Shown: positions 41,819 through 51,674, counted from the first letter of the stretch. The stretch: 64,000 nucleotides of DNA from Chroococcidiopsis sp. TS-821 (GCF_002939305.1 NZ_MVDI01000002.1:1-64000); one strand, 5' to 3'. The notes: a model not told the origin generated them from the sequence alone. Made by a program: numbers and translations.

Positions 41819-42126
41819 GATATTTGCCGTCGTCAAAAAAAATTATTCGTAAGTTAGTAGGTAATTGGTCATCGGTGATTCATTTGCCTTGTCCAGCTAC
41901 CAACTATTTTGCAGGTGATGAATCAAGCATAGATTTAAACAAACTTTTACTGTTCGCTGTTAGATTGATCTCAGGACTTAGCACGGCGATCGGACCTCTT
42001 GCCAATTCCTCTAACTCGCAAATACAAGACTTCTACAAGCTTGTGTTACTAATTACCATTTTTATCAAGTCTAACTGCATTCCGGAATTTTCAGGAAGAT
42101 TACTATATCCTGAAAAACATCAATAG
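41819..42126. other. Intergenic stretch
   Basis: About 300 bases between the coiled-coil gene and tRNA-His. A 100-codon open frame here has no recognisable features and no ribosome site, so I see no gene. Confidence 0.5.
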
Positions 42127-42200
42127 GGCGAACGATGGGATTCGAACCCACGAATGGAGGAACCACAATCCTCTGCCTTAACCACTTGGCTACGCTCGCC
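42127..42200 (-). tRNA. tRNA-His (GTG)
   Basis: 74 nt with an encoded extra 5' G (G-1) facing C73, the hallmark of tRNA-His. Acceptor GCGAGCG pairs with CGTTCGC, the D arm is TAGCCAAGTGGTTAAGGC, the anticodon loop reads TTGTGGT with anticodon GTG, and the T arm carries GGGTTCGAATCCC. CCA is not encoded. Confidence 0.97.
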
Positions 42201-42256
42201 GTTGCATTACTCAGTATACCACTTTTATTCGCAGCTTGATTGCTTTAACACAAAAT

Positions 42257-42637
42257 ATGAAAAATCCTCATATTATTACCTACCTTGGAGTTGCAGCCTT
42301 AGCAGGAATAGGAATCACAATGGCTGCGACTAACCCAAGCTTGTCAGCCTACGAAGCCTATGCGGTACAACGGTTGACAGAATACTTAAAAAGCGACGTT
42401 TGTTCGCAAGTTCCAGAGGCTTTTGGCGATTTCTTGCAGCGTAATTGCGCTAAGATTGTGGATTCGAGCCAAGAGCAAATGCGATTGATCGTTACTCAAG
42501 CAACACAGCAGCAAAATTTTATTCTATTTAGTATTTATCGAACGAATCTATCGGTGAATCCTTTACTGCCATCTTATCAATTTGAAACTTTAGGAGTTTT
42601 TAATAATTTTTACACTTATAGTGCTGAACGTCAGTAA
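42257..42637 (+). CDS. DUF4359-type protein
   Basis: A 126-residue protein with one N-terminal hydrophobic segment (YLGVAALAGIGITMAATNP), probably a membrane anchor or signal peptide, followed by YAVQRLTEYLKSDVC and two conserved Cys. It matches the cyanobacterial DUF4359 type. The ATG at 42257 is preferred to an upstream TTG. Function unknown. Confidence 0.75.
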   Translation: MKNPHIITYLGVAALAGIGITMAATNPSLSAYEAYAVQRLTEYLKSDVCSQVPEAFGDFLQRNCAKIVDSSQEQMRLIVTQATQQQNFILFSIYRTNLSVNPLLPSYQFETLGVFNNFYTYSAERQ

Positions 42638-42639
42638 GC

Positions 42640-43074
42640 CTAGCCCAGAACGCGAATGAATTCTAAGGGTAATCCATCCGGATCGGCAATAAAGGCGACT
42701 TCATAACAGCGATCGCCAATTTGTTGTTGAGTCGGTTCGAGAAGAACTTTTAAAGCCTGATATCGTTCGGGTTGCGACTGCTGGGCTTGGATAAAGCGTT
42801 GTTGTAATGCCGTTAACCAACTAGGAAGATCGCTAGTGACATGACTCAGGTCAAACGATAAGTGGTAGTATCCGACATAATGTTCGTCGTTGAAAGCGTC
42901 TGGTGCGGGGCGGGGTTGAGGAATTTGAATGAGTTCAATTCTGCCATTGAGTCCTTCCATCCAGCAAGCCAAGGTGTAGCCTGTAGTAAAGCGCTCGCAC
43001 ACGGTAAACCCCAGAAGTTCGTAAAAGGCGATCGCGCGATGAATATCAGCAGTGCGAATCGAAGCGTGATGCAT
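42640..43074 (-). CDS. VOC-family (glyoxalase-like) protein
   Basis: A 144-residue vicinal oxygen chelate fold: MHHASIRTADIHRAIAFYELLG opens the first beta-alpha-beta-beta-beta module and EVAFIADPDGLPLEFIR closes the second with the typical metal Glu. His at 2 or 3, a central His (YYHLSFD) and the late Glu could bind a metal. Substrate unknown. It overlaps nothing and lies 29 bases from the next minus-strand gene. Confidence 0.82.
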   Translation of the reverse strand: MHHASIRTADIHRAIAFYELLGFTVCERFTTGYTLACWMEGLNGRIELIQIPQPRPAPDAFNDEHYVGYYHLSFDLSHVTSDLPSWLTALQQRFIQAQQSQPERYQALKVLLEPTQQQIGDRCYEVAFIADPDGLPLEFIRVLG

Positions 43075-43103
43075 GGAAGTAGCGCAGGTAAAATACCTAC
43101 GTG

Positions 43104-43613
43104 CTATTCAAACAATCGGAAATAAGGGTAGCGTACAGGGACACCAGGCTCTTTTTCCAAGTCAAAGTTAATCACTTCCCAACATGGTTCCTCTTGAGGA
43201 TCGGGACTAAATTCTACAGGTAAACCGTAAAGCCTTGGTTTTGAGGCTTCCGACTGTCCTCGCCAGGGTGTACTTCGCTCTAAATAACCACTAATCAGTT
43301 CTTGATAGCGACGGGCGATGATCACGCGAGTTGCGCGATATCCTTGCGTATACAGGCGATCGAGTGCCTCGTGAATTTCAAAGCGAATGCCATCAGGATG
43401 CGTGTGCTGTCGATACCACTCGCTATTCCAACGTCGCCAGTGACGCCCTGACTGAAGATGAATCAGTTCGCCAGTTTTGGGATCGGCTTCAAAAGCGCCG
43501 TGACGCGGACACAAATACGTATCAGTCAAAGTCAGTGCCGGAATCGTCTGGCGACAGTGAGGACACTGAATTTCGGGACCAAAAATTGGGTATTGTAAGC
43601 CTGGGTTAATCAT
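43104..43613 (-). CDS. TIGR02652-family zinc-ribbon-like protein
   Basis: A 169-residue cyanobacterial protein. IQCPHCRQTIP and DTYLCPRHGAFEADPKTGEL form a probable zinc ribbon; GRHWRRWNSEWYRQHTHPDG and the end YPYFRLFE are conserved in the family as I recall it. The ATG at 43613 is preferred to a TTG three codons earlier. Function unknown. Probably co-transcribed with the VOC gene. Confidence 0.8.
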   Translation of the reverse strand: MINPGLQYPIFGPEIQCPHCRQTIPALTLTDTYLCPRHGAFEADPKTGELIHLQSGRHWRRWNSEWYRQHTHPDGIRFEIHEALDRLYTQGYRATRVIIARRYQELISGYLERSTPWRGQSEASKPRLYGLPVEFSPDPQEEPCWEVINFDLEKEPGVPVRYPYFRLFE

Positions 43614-43792
43614 GTAGAGCAAAGCAGCATAGGTCTCTGTACACCAGCGCCAGTAGTTTTATTTTGACATTGCTCTAAAAAGCTGTCATACTTTTTTGCT
43701 TGCACTGTCTTTCTATCAGTTTTTACACCATGATATGCTCATAGAACAACCAAGTTTTAATTCTTTTATCCACATTCGCAGATAAATTTTGG

Positions 43793-44347
43793 TTGAACTC
43801 TGAGAATAATATCTATTCTACTGTGTCTGTTATATCCTACTGGAGCGATCCTGACCTTTCTGCGGCGGCTTTTGTTGCTGCCAATGCTACTGTTGTGGGT
43901 AAAGTCACGCTGGCAACAGGGGTAAGCGTCTGGTATGGTGCTGTCATTCGCGGTGATGTTGAGCGAATTGAAATTGGCGAGTATACAAATATTCAGGATG
44001 GTGCGATTTTGCATGGCGATCCTGGTAAGCCCACGATTTTAGAAGATTACGTGACTGTAGGGCATCGAGCCGTTGTGCATTCAGCGTATATTGAACGCGG
44101 TAGCTTGATCGGAATCGGCGCAGTCATTTTAGATGGAGTTAGGGTAGGAACTGGAAGTATCGTTGGGGCTGGGGCTGTTGTGACGAAAGATGTTCCGCCG
44201 CGATCGCTTGTTGTTGGAGTACCTGGAAAATGCATTCGTGAGGTTTCTGAATCAGAAGCCGCTGAATTAATTACTCACGCACGTCACTATCAAAAGCTAG
44301 CGCTCGTTCATGCAGGTAAAGGTACAGACTTAGGATTCTTGCCGTAG
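43793..44347 (+). CDS. Gamma-carbonic anhydrase family protein
   Basis: A left-handed parallel beta-helix protein of up to 184 residues with hexapeptide repeats (VVGKVTLATGVSVWYGAVIRG and on). The three zinc His are likely in AILHGD and VGHRAVVHSA. Relatives are gamma-class carbonic anhydrases such as CcmM N-terminal domain and YrdA-like proteins, not all active. The start is uncertain: TTG 43793 or GTG 43823; the latter gives a more usual N-terminus. Confidence 0.87.
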   Translation: MNSENNIYSTVSVISYWSDPDLSAAAFVAANATVVGKVTLATGVSVWYGAVIRGDVERIEIGEYTNIQDGAILHGDPGKPTILEDYVTVGHRAVVHSAYIERGSLIGIGAVILDGVRVGTGSIVGAGAVVTKDVPPRSLVVGVPGKCIREVSESEAAELITHARHYQKLALVHAGKGTDLGFLP

Positions 44348-44525
44348 GTGGTGCTTTAGTACATGAAAAAGCAATGCCCGCAAGGCAAAATATAATAATC
44401 TTTACATAAAGAACTTATTCACTAAGATAACAATGCGGGGATCTAGAAATTTTACCAATTTCGGCTAACAATAAAAGATGAGAAAATTCAAAAATCTTTA
44501 ATTTCTACTTTCAAGAGGTAAAGAT

Positions 44526-44651
44526 ATGGACATCGATATGCGGGTTGCTTTTGTGTTACTTCCTGTCATTGCCGCAGCAAGTTGGGCAGTGTTCAACATT
44601 GCACCTGCTGCTATCAAGCAAATTCAAGCTTTTCTCAACAAGGAAGCTTAG
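44526..44651 (+). CDS. psbY: Photosystem II protein PsbY
   Basis: A 41-residue single-helix protein: [20 protein letters not shown] followed by [14 protein letters not shown], the PsbY pattern. PsbY lies at the edge of photosystem II near cytochrome b559. The ATG at 44526 follows GAGGTA by a few bases; the ATG four codons later is possible. Confidence 0.92.
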   Translation: MDIDMRVAFVLLPVIAAASWAVFNIAPAAIKQIQAFLNKEA

Positions 44652-44681
44652 GTAACGAAAGTTAAATCAAGCTGAAATAGA

Positions 44682-44725
44682 GGAGATAGCAAGACAAGGT
44701 GACCGAGAATGTCTTGCTCTTCTCC
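44682..44725. terminator. Bidirectional terminator between psbY and the RTX gene
   Basis: GGAGATAGCAAGACA (44682-44696) pairs with TGTCTTGCTCTTCTCC (44710-44725) with one small bulge. It sits between convergent genes and has short T tracts on the plus side. Confidence 0.7.
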
Positions 44726-44742
44726 TTCTAAAGATGACAGAC

Positions 44743-47700
44743 TTAGGTGAATGTCTGGGTAATATCTGTATCTACGATTAAAGTGGCGATACCAGAAAGA
44801 TACTGGTTATAGCGGTTACCCTCGATGTCTAGAGTGCGGTCGAAGCGCCATCCTCGATCGAGCACAGTTACTGTATCGCCGACGTTCCCTTTCACAATTA
44901 ACTCATTGCTGGTGTCAGAGAGGTTGAGTAACTCCAAGCGATTGAGCTTTAAGGTATTGTCGCCTGTCCCCGTCAGGTCGATTAGCTCAAATTCACTCAT
45001 CTTGTTGTTACTAAGATTAATCAAGTCTAGATTGATACCAGTACCATCGACTCTTAACGTATCATTGCCGCTACCGCCTTTGACGCGGCGATCGCTTGCA
45101 TCGAACGCGATAGTGTCATTTCCTGCACCACCATAAAGAACGTCTGCGCCTAAACCGCCAATTAAAGTATCATTGCCTAACCCACCGATGATGACGTCAT
45201 TGCTAGGCGTGCCAGTTAGGCGATCGCTGTTTGCTGTACCTAGATGCGTAACTTTACCAGTGAAGTTGCGACCAAATACTACATAACTTTCGCCAGCATT
45301 TTGTTGCCAATTGGCATCGGCATTAGAAGCTCCGATTATCAAATCATCAAAGCCATCACCGTTAACATCTCCTGCCCCACTTACCGAATTACCTGAGTTG
45401 TCACTTGGCACAATACCATTAATGACAATACCATTGCTGCCATTGAAGTCAGAAGTGTCGAGGCTGGGAGTAAAGCCTGCTGCTTTGCCGAACACCAAAT
45501 AACTCTTACCCGTAGCACCTCGGTAAAACCCAGCGTCACCGTCGCTAGGAGAACCAACGATCAAGTCATCGAAGCCATCGCCGTTGACATCTCCTGCCCC
45601 ACTTACCGAAATGTTTGAAGAAAAATAGGTACTAAACCCGCTAATTTTGAAACCATTAGTTCCATTGAGGGTAGAAAGATCTAAGCTAGCACTAAACTTC
45701 CCTGGTTTACCAAAGACTACGTAGCTGTAACCCCCATTAAAAGTGGATGCCCCAATAATTAGGTCGCCAAAGCCGTCACCATTAATATCCCCTGCCTCTG
45801 AAATACTACTAGGGGAGTAATTGTTGTCGGCAAATCCCCTAATCTTAAAGCCATTGGTGCCATCGAGGGTAGACAAGTTAAAGTTGGTATCAAACCCCTC
45901 TGCGCCGAACACGACATAGCTTTCACCAGCAGAATTGGCACGAGGAGCACCAATAACGATGTCGCTCAAGCCGTCGCCGTTAATATCCCCTGCACCACTC
46001 ACGGAAGTCCCCAAACTGTCACCACTATTAATACCGCGAATCCTAAAGCCATTGGTGCCATCAAGGGTAGACAAGTTCAAGTTAGCACTAAAGCCCCCCT
46101 GCTTGCCGAACACGACATAGCTTTCACCAGCGGAATTGGCATTAGGAGCACCAATTATGAGGTCGTGGATGCCATCGCCGTTGACGTCCCCTGCACCACT
46201 CACGGAAGTCCCCAAACTGTCGGAAGTACTAAGGCTATTAATCCTAAAGCCATTGGTGCCATCAAGGGTAGACAAGTTCAAGTTGGTATCAAACCCCTCT
46301 GCGCCGAACACGACATAGCTTTCACCAGCAGAATTGGCAAGAGGAGCACCAATAATAATGTCAGCAAAGCCATCGCTGTTGACATCCCCTGCTGAACTGA
46401 CCGAAGTGCCTGAATAGTCATAAGCATTAATGCCGCGAATCTTAAAGCCATTCTTGCCATTGAGGTCAGCAAGGTTGAGTTCTTCTGTAAATTGGAATCC
46501 TGCTGTAAACCTGAAGTAATCGTTCGCAAGGCTTAAACCTGTAACGCCTTGGATAATTGCAATGAGTTCATTCGGTTCGCTACCAGGCTTATTGATGTAG
46601 ATCGCTGTCCCCTTTGGTAAACCACTCGGCGATGCAGCCAAAACATATTTGCTGCGAGTTCCCTGGAGTTGAATGACATCAGCGTTGGGGTTAAAGTCAG
46701 TGATGAGTGCGTAACTACTTCTACCATCGGTGGCAGGGTTGCGATCGTCATAGAAAACTTGAGTGGCATTTCCAAGAACGAATCGATCTGACGCCGTACC
46801 GCCAGTTAAAGTATCCTTTTCTCTAACTCCTCCGGAACTTCCCCAAAGTTTATCTTTACCTGCACCTCCAGAAAGGCGATCGCTACCTGCTAATCCCTTA
46901 AGGACATTGTTAAGATCATTGCCAATAATGATGTTATTGAGGTTATTACCTGTGCCACTAGTGGCTCTCGAGTTTAGCGTCAAATTTTCCAGATTACTGC
47001 CTAGCGTATAGCTGAAGTTAGCTATAACCGTATCTATTCCTGAGTTGGCAGCTTCTATAAGCGTGTCACCCGTGCTAGTAAGGATATAAGTATCGTTTCC
47101 TTTACCACCATGCAAGACATCACCGTACGAGTTGGCATTGCCAAATCGAGAGTCACTTCCTCTCAATGTATCGTCTCCATTGCCACCGTACAAAGTGTCT
47201 CTGAAATCCTGATTGATTAGCGAGTAGTAGCCCCCTCTTAAATCATCATTGCCATCGCCACCATAGAGGACGTCGTTCCCAGAAGTATACCTGTCATCAC
47301 CTAGTAGAGTGTCGTTGCCGTCACCACCATACAGCGTATCATTGTCATTATAGCTGTAACGTTGTCCGCCCACTAGATAATTATTGGCAGCGTTACCAAC
47401 GATGATGTTGTTGAGGTTGTTGCCTGTACCATTAATCGCGCGAGTCCCTGTTAGGGTGAGATTCTCTAGCTTATTTCCTAACGTATAGCTGACCGATGAC
47501 CGGACGGTATCTGTACCTGAATTATCAATAATCGTGTCTGTTATACTGTCAACAATATAAATATCGTTACCTGCTCCTCCGTTCAGGGTATCTATACCAG
47601 TTCCACCATTGAGTGTATCGTTGCCTGTGCCCCCGAATAGGCGATCGTTACCTCCTAGACCGCGTAAAATATCATTACCAGCAAAACCAAATATAGAATC

Positions 47701-47757
47701 AGCCGAGTTAGTGCCAGTGAGAGTATCGTTTCCTGGCGTACCCTTGATAATCGCCAT
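44743..47757 (-). CDS. Large RTX calcium-binding protein with FG-GAP repeats
   Basis: A 1004-residue, Asp/Gly-rich acidic protein. Residues 1-65 and about 120-310 are RTX nonapeptide repeats (GGxGNDxLxGG) that roll up with calcium; about 325-430 is a linking domain (RFVLGNATQVFY, ALITDFNPNADVIQL); about 430-840 holds six FG-GAP/integrin-alpha repeats, each with AGDxNxDGxxDLIIGAP and ESYVVFG; then more RTX units and a C-terminal beta-rich part. There is no N-terminal signal peptide, as expected for type I secretion. A surface or extracellular role is inferred. The FG-GAP units are near identical at DNA level, a sign of recent duplication or conversion. The N-terminus is shared with the fragment at 14426. 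Confidence 0.93.
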   Translation of the reverse strand: MAIIKGTPGNDTLTGTNSADSIFGFAGNDILRGLGGNDRLFGGTGNDTLNGGTGIDTLNGGAGNDIYIVDSITDTIIDNSGTDTVRSSVSYTLGNKLENLTLTGTRAINGTGNNLNNIIVGNAANNYLVGGQRYSYNDNDTLYGGDGNDTLLGDDRYTSGNDVLYGGDGNDDLRGGYYSLINQDFRDTLYGGNGDDTLRGSDSRFGNANSYGDVLHGGKGNDTYILTSTGDTLIEAANSGIDTVIANFSYTLGSNLENLTLNSRATSGTGNNLNNIIIGNDLNNVLKGLAGSDRLSGGAGKDKLWGSSGGVREKDTLTGGTASDRFVLGNATQVFYDDRNPATDGRSSYALITDFNPNADVIQLQGTRSKYVLAASPSGLPKGTAIYINKPGSEPNELIAIIQGVTGLSLANDYFRFTAGFQFTEELNLADLNGKNGFKIRGINAYDYSGTSVSSAGDVNSDGFADIIIGAPLANSAGESYVVFGAEGFDTNLNLSTLDGTNGFRINSLSTSDSLGTSVSGAGDVNGDGIHDLIIGAPNANSAGESYVVFGKQGGFSANLNLSTLDGTNGFRIRGINSGDSLGTSVSGAGDINGDGLSDIVIGAPRANSAGESYVVFGAEGFDTNFNLSTLDGTNGFKIRGFADNNYSPSSISEAGDINGDGFGDLIIGASTFNGGYSYVVFGKPGKFSASLDLSTLNGTNGFKISGFSTYFSSNISVSGAGDVNGDGFDDLIVGSPSDGDAGFYRGATGKSYLVFGKAAGFTPSLDTSDFNGSNGIVINGIVPSDNSGNSVSGAGDVNGDGFDDLIIGASNADANWQQNAGESYVVFGRNFTGKVTHLGTANSDRLTGTPSNDVIIGGLGNDTLIGGLGADVLYGGAGNDTIAFDASDRRVKGGSGNDTLRVDGTGINLDLINLSNNKMSEFELIDLTGTGDNTLKLNRLELLNLSDTSNELIVKGNVGDTVTVLDRGWRFDRTLDIEGNRYNQYLSGIATLIVDTDITQTFT

Positions 47758-48015
47758 ACAACATCTCCATATATTATCTCAGCTATATAAATTTAGGAAT
47801 TAAAACACGAACTTGTTTGAGCAACAGCAAGCAGGTAATGATAGCAGTACGCTTTCCAAAACCTCATTATTTGCTGTATCTAATAAATGAAACTAGCGCT
47901 ATTTGGTTATGAGTAATTAAAGTTTTAATAAATAGTTGAAGTTTGAGTAAGGCAAAAGAGTTGAATTAATCTTGACAAAGAAAGCGCATCATACTAACTA
48001 TTTTTCTCAGATAGC

Positions 48016-48546
48016 TTATGCTGATACGCCGATTCTCCTGCGCAGCTTTTCTGCTCTACGCTTAGCAGTAGAATTATTGGGTTCAAACTCTAGCGTTTGC
48101 TCGTAGGTTTGTAGTGCTTGAGCTGTTAGGTTTTTTCGCTCGTAAGCATGACCTAAGTTGTTGAGTGCAGTGATGTATTGAGGTCGATGTTTAAGAGCTT
48201 CTTTGTAGTTGCGAATTGCTAAGTCATACTGCTCTTGGGCAAAGTAAGCATAGCCTAACCCGTTATAAATAGGAGCAATATTTTCTTCTGCTTCTTGTTC
48301 GGCTGCTTTGAGTGCTTTTTGAAATAGCGAGATCGCTTGCGCGTAAACTTTTTTATCTAAATAAATACTTGCCAACTCATAATATTCTTGCGTTGTTCCC
48401 TTTTCCTTGTTGAGCTTCTTTTGCAGCCGCGAGAGTGCATTTTCTATTCTACGGGTTTTGAAAACTTGACGGAAGATGGTGAAGCCCGCCACTGATAGTA
48501 ACACTAGCAAAATAGAAAGGTAAACAACAGCTAAAGAGTTATCCAT
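48016..48546 (-). CDS. Ycf37-like TPR protein
   Basis: A 176-residue membrane-anchored TPR protein: one N-terminal transmembrane helix (about 7-28), a charged coiled segment, then three TPR units (EYYELASIYLDKKVYAQAIS, IYNGLGYAYFAQEQYDLAIR, ITALNNLGHAYERKNLTAQA). Architecture and length match Ycf37, which aids photosystem I assembly or stability in Synechocystis. Orthology rests on layout only. Confidence 0.78.
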   Translation of the reverse strand: MDNSLAVVYLSILLVLLSVAGFTIFRQVFKTRRIENALSRLQKKLNKEKGTTQEYYELASIYLDKKVYAQAISLFQKALKAAEQEAEENIAPIYNGLGYAYFAQEQYDLAIRNYKEALKHRPQYITALNNLGHAYERKNLTAQALQTYEQTLEFEPNNSTAKRRAEKLRRRIGVSA

Positions 48547-48651
48547 TGTTTGTAAATACAGATATTAAACAAGTTTGTGCTGTCTTTATTATTAAAGAGA
48601 TGGGGGACTGGGGGCTAGAGGTGAGTTATAATTTTTGCTCGCACTTTGCAT

Positions 48652-49503
48652 TTAGTTATCTGAAAATCTAGCTTTCTGGTTAATTGGCAATCCCCAATAG
48701 CTAGCACGTTGTTGCAGCCACCCTTGTGTGAAGTAACGCGCGATCGCAGCGTTTACCTGTTGTCGCAAGGCATTATATTGCAAGCCTTTGGGCATTGCGA
48801 TCGCTATTGGCTCTGCGGACAGTAATGTTGGTAAAAGGCGATATTGTGGATATTCTTGTACCCAGCCGCTCAAAACACTAGCATCAGCGGCGAACCCATC
48901 AGCATTATTAGACTCTAAAAGTGAGTAAGCTTGCGTGTAAGAGTCAACACCAACTAATTGCACTGATGGCATGAAATAACGAATCGTAGGAATCGTACTT
49001 GAACCATTTAAGACGGCTATTCTTCTTGCTGCAAAATCACTCAAGTTCTGTACGGACGGAACTTTTGTTACGATCGCTGTTCCATCAAAGTAGTAAGGAA
49101 GACTGAAATCCACCAATCGCGCGCGCGATTCTGTCACCGTTATGTTGGCGATCGCAAAATCGACTTGACGGTCTATCACTGCTGCTAAGCGATCGCGGTT
49201 GGCGACAGGTTGAAATCGAACCGCGTTAGCATCTCCTAGCAAATCTTGGGCTAAACGCTGTGCTATGTCAATTTCTAGCCCTTGCAGGTTTCCTTGCGCA
49301 TCGAGGTAACTGAGTGGACGTAAATTGTCTTTCACCGCAACGAGAAAATAACCGCGTTGCTGAATTTCTGGCAAATTAGCAGCATGGGTAGCGATCGCAA
49401 ATGGAATTCCCCAGCGTGCAATCGCTGTGCCTGCCCTAATATTCATGCTAGCTATCACAAAGGAACAAACAAGAATCAGCAGAAGCTGACGTTTTACCTT
49501 CAT
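48652..49503 (-). CDS. Amino-acid-type solute-binding protein
   Basis: A 283-residue periplasmic binding protein of the PBP2/GlnH class. Residues 1-28 are a signal peptide or anchor; then [56 protein letters not shown] and [16 protein letters not shown] follow, the typical fold. Its ATG overlaps the rplT stop (ATGA), so it is translated by coupling from a ribosomal protein transcript. No permease or ATPase lies adjacent. Confidence 0.88.
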   Translation of the reverse strand: MKVKRQLLLILVCSFVIASMNIRAGTAIARWGIPFAIATHAANLPEIQQRGYFLVAVKDNLRPLSYLDAQGNLQGLEIDIAQRLAQDLLGDANAVRFQPVANRDRLAAVIDRQVDFAIANITVTESRARLVDFSLPYYFDGTAIVTKVPSVQNLSDFAARRIAVLNGSSTIPTIRYFMPSVQLVGVDSYTQAYSLLESNNADGFAADASVLSGWVQEYPQYRLLPTLLSAEPIAIAMPKGLQYNALRQQVNAAIARYFTQGWLQQRASYWGLPINQKARFSDN

Positions 49504-49856
49504 CCCCGCGCTTGGTTTGCCATTTCTGCAACTTTAGCAAAACCTGCTGGATCGAGGACTGCCATTTGTGCCAACATTTTACGATTAAGTTGAACGTTGG
49601 CTTTTTTCAGATTTCCGATTAGTTGGCTGTAGCTCATATCGTGCTGTCGCGCTGCAGCATTGATACGGGTAATCCACAACCGACGGAAATCGCGCTTGCG
49701 TTTTTTGCGATCGCGATAGGCGCTTCGCAGTGCTTTCATCACTTGCTGATTTGCAGTGCGAAATAGAGTTGAGTGCGAACCGCGAAAACCTTTGGCTAGT
49801 TTGAGAATTTTTTTACGGCGCTTGCGCGCAACGTTACCGCGTTTGACTCGTGTCAT
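49500..49856 (-). CDS. rplT: 50S ribosomal protein L20
   Basis: A 118-residue basic protein: [60 protein letters not shown]. Needed for early assembly of the large subunit. It follows rpmI by about 20 bases, and its stop overlaps the next gene. Confidence 0.98.
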   Translation of the reverse strand: MTRVKRGNVARKRRKKILKLAKGFRGSHSTLFRTANQQVMKALRSAYRDRKKRKRDFRRLWITRINAAARQHDMSYSQLIGNLKKANVQLNRKMLAQMAVLDPAGFAKVAEMANQARG

Positions 49857-49877
49857 CGTTTTTTCCTAAAAGTTAAA

Positions 49878-50075
49878 TTACAAGTATGGCAGCATAAACC
49901 GGACGTTTTGCTCGTCGCGTTCGTTGACGACTTCCATTTGGGAGAGGCGACGCTTTCTTGCAGAAGATTTGTGCTGTAGTAGGTGGTTTTTGAACGCTTT
50001 GCGGCGAACAATTTTTCCACTACCAGTTGCACGAAACCTTTTTGCCGCTGCTTTTCTGGTTTTAAGTTTTGGCAT
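49878..50075 (-). CDS. rpmI: 50S ribosomal protein L35
   Basis: A 65-residue basic protein, [20 protein letters not shown] and [11 protein letters not shown], the L35 signature. First gene of rpmI-rplT; infC is not upstream here. Confidence 0.97.
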   Translation of the reverse strand: MPKLKTRKAAAKRFRATGSGKIVRRKAFKNHLLQHKSSARKRRLSQMEVVNERDEQNVRFMLPYL

Positions 50076-50244
50076 GAGTTTTTGTTAATTCGACACAATC
50101 TATCATCATACCATGTCGTTGCCTATACTGCATGAAGTGAGCGTTCTTGCGATCTGTCGTGAGAAAGACGCAGACACACTGTTACTTGCTTAGGATGATG
50201 GAGATTCGTACACAATTTGCGTTATCTATCATAGGAGTGCATTA

Positions 50245-51042
50245 ATGAGTTCATTGACTCGACCTTTGGCTGTTGTCACTGGTGCTTCTAATGGCATTGG
50301 TTATGAGCTTGCCAAGCAGTTTGCCCAAAATGGTTTCGATCTGCTTGTCACAGCTACAGGAGAAAGTATCAATGAAGCGGCGCAAGCCTTTGAAAAGCTG
50401 GGTGCTAAAGTCGAGACAGTTCAAGCCGATCTTGCTACCTATGAGGGTGTTGAGACGCTTTACAGCCAAATTCAGGCAACGGGACGACCTGTGGAAGCGA
50501 TCGCAATTAACGCAGGTGTTGGTGTTGGTGGTGATTTTGCCCGCGAAACTGATTTGCAAGACGAACTTAATTTGATTAACCTCAATGTTGTATCATCTGT
50601 TCATCTTGCTAAACGCGTAGTGAAAGATATGGTAGAGCGTGGCAAAGGAAGAATTTTGTTCACCTCATCAATCGCAGCGCTGATGCCTGGACCATTTGAG
50701 GCAGTTTATGCGGCATCAAAAGCGTTTGTACATTCGTTTGCTGAGGGATTGCGCAACGAGCTAAAAGACACGGGCGTTACCGTAACTTCTCTTATGCCAG
50801 GACCAACTGATACTAACTTTTTCCATCGCGCTGGCATGGACGACACTAAAGCAGGTGCGAGCAAAAAGGACGATCCGGCTGAAGTTGCCAAGCAAGGATT
50901 TGAAGCACTGATGGCTGGCAAAGATTCTGTTATTGCAGGTTCGCTAATGACTAAGATTCAAGGCAATGTCAGTAAGATCTTACCGGATACTATCGGGGCT
51001 GAGCAGCACCGCCAACTAACCGAGCCTGGTTCTGCATCTTAA
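50245..51042 (+). CDS. Short-chain dehydrogenase/reductase
   Basis: A 265-residue classical SDR: TGASNGIGYELA (cofactor), NAGVGVGG, SSIAALMPGP (catalytic Ser) and YAASKAF (Tyr and Lys), then MPGPTDTNFF. NADPH is suggested but not proved by the cofactor loop. A clear TAGGAG precedes the ATG. Substrate unknown. Ends with a terminator. Confidence 0.92.
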   Translation: MSSLTRPLAVVTGASNGIGYELAKQFAQNGFDLLVTATGESINEAAQAFEKLGAKVETVQADLATYEGVETLYSQIQATGRPVEAIAINAGVGVGGDFARETDLQDELNLINLNVVSSVHLAKRVVKDMVERGKGRILFTSSIAALMPGPFEAVYAASKAFVHSFAEGLRNELKDTGVTVTSLMPGPTDTNFFHRAGMDDTKAGASKKDDPAEVAKQGFEALMAGKDSVIAGSLMTKIQGNVSKILPDTIGAEQHRQLTEPGSAS

Positions 51043-51095
51043 TGTGAGATTCCTGAACAGCTTTTTAAAAGTTAGAGCTACGCAATACTGATAAA

Positions 51096-51125
51096 GGGCG
51101 GAGGTTTTCCGCCCATTACCTTTTA
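51096..51125 (+). terminator. Terminator of the SDR gene
   Basis: GGGCGGA and TCCGCCC (51096-51114) form a perfect 7-bp stem with a GGTTT loop, then ATTACCTTTT; modest T tract. Confidence 0.65.
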
Positions 51126-51236
51126 ATATGTATTCTTATGCACCCAAATATAATGCTATTTACGTAATTACACGTAGATAGGCTTTATTTGTCTAGCAAT
51201 GAATTCATTTTGCAACTTGAGTCGGACGATCGATCT

Positions 51237-51674
51237 TTAATCGCCAAAAGCATCTTTGATACTATCAATAGTGCGCTCAACTGCATTTTTGGTGTTGTCT
51301 ACTGCTTTTTGAGTCCGTGCTGCGTCTTCTTCTGCTCTTTTCTCAATACGAGCCGCGTCGCGCTTAGCTTTGCGTTCAACGAAATTACCATCGCCATCGG
51401 TTGCTTCTTCGACACGCTTAGCATTTTTCTTTGCTGTTTCCTCAACGCGGTTTGCTGTATCGCGAATGAAGCCCTTAGCACTTCCAGCGTCTTCTTGCAC
51501 TTTATTTTGTGCTCGATCTCCGAGATCGGCTGCGATTAAGGTTGCATGAGGAGCCGCGATCGCATCAGTATTTAAGACACCCTGCCAAACAAAGGCGATC
51601 GCAGCGAGAAATACCACTGTTACGATTGTGCGTCCGACTGCGGCAAGCCGTTTTGTGAAGTGACTTAGTTTCAT
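51237..51674 (-). CDS. Exported charged helical protein
   Basis: A 145-residue protein from ATG 51674 (MKLSHFTKRLAAVGRT). Residues 12-40 are a signal peptide or membrane anchor, with AIAAPHA as a possible cleavage site; the rest is a highly charged amphipathic helix of Lys, Glu, Ala and Asp (VERKAKRDAARIEKRAEEDA), like LEA/apolipoprotein-type stress proteins. Identity of such low-complexity helices is hard to establish; a stress-protective role is only a possibility. Confidence 0.65.
   Translation of the reverse strand: MKLSHFTKRLAAVGRTIVTVVFLAAIAFVWQGVLNTDAIAAPHATLIAADLGDRAQNKVQEDAGSAKGFIRDTANRVEETAKKNAKRVEEATDGDGNFVERKAKRDAARIEKRAEEDAARTQKAVDNTKNAVERTIDSIKDAFGD

Noticed and set aside
41824-42126. 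100-codon plus-strand open frame before tRNA-His
   Set aside because: No ribosome site, no domain or membrane pattern, runs into a tRNA gene region; looks random.
45270-46480. CRISPR-like regularly spaced repeats
   Set aside because: They are in-frame FG-GAP codon repeats of about 190 bases inside one gene, with no spacers.
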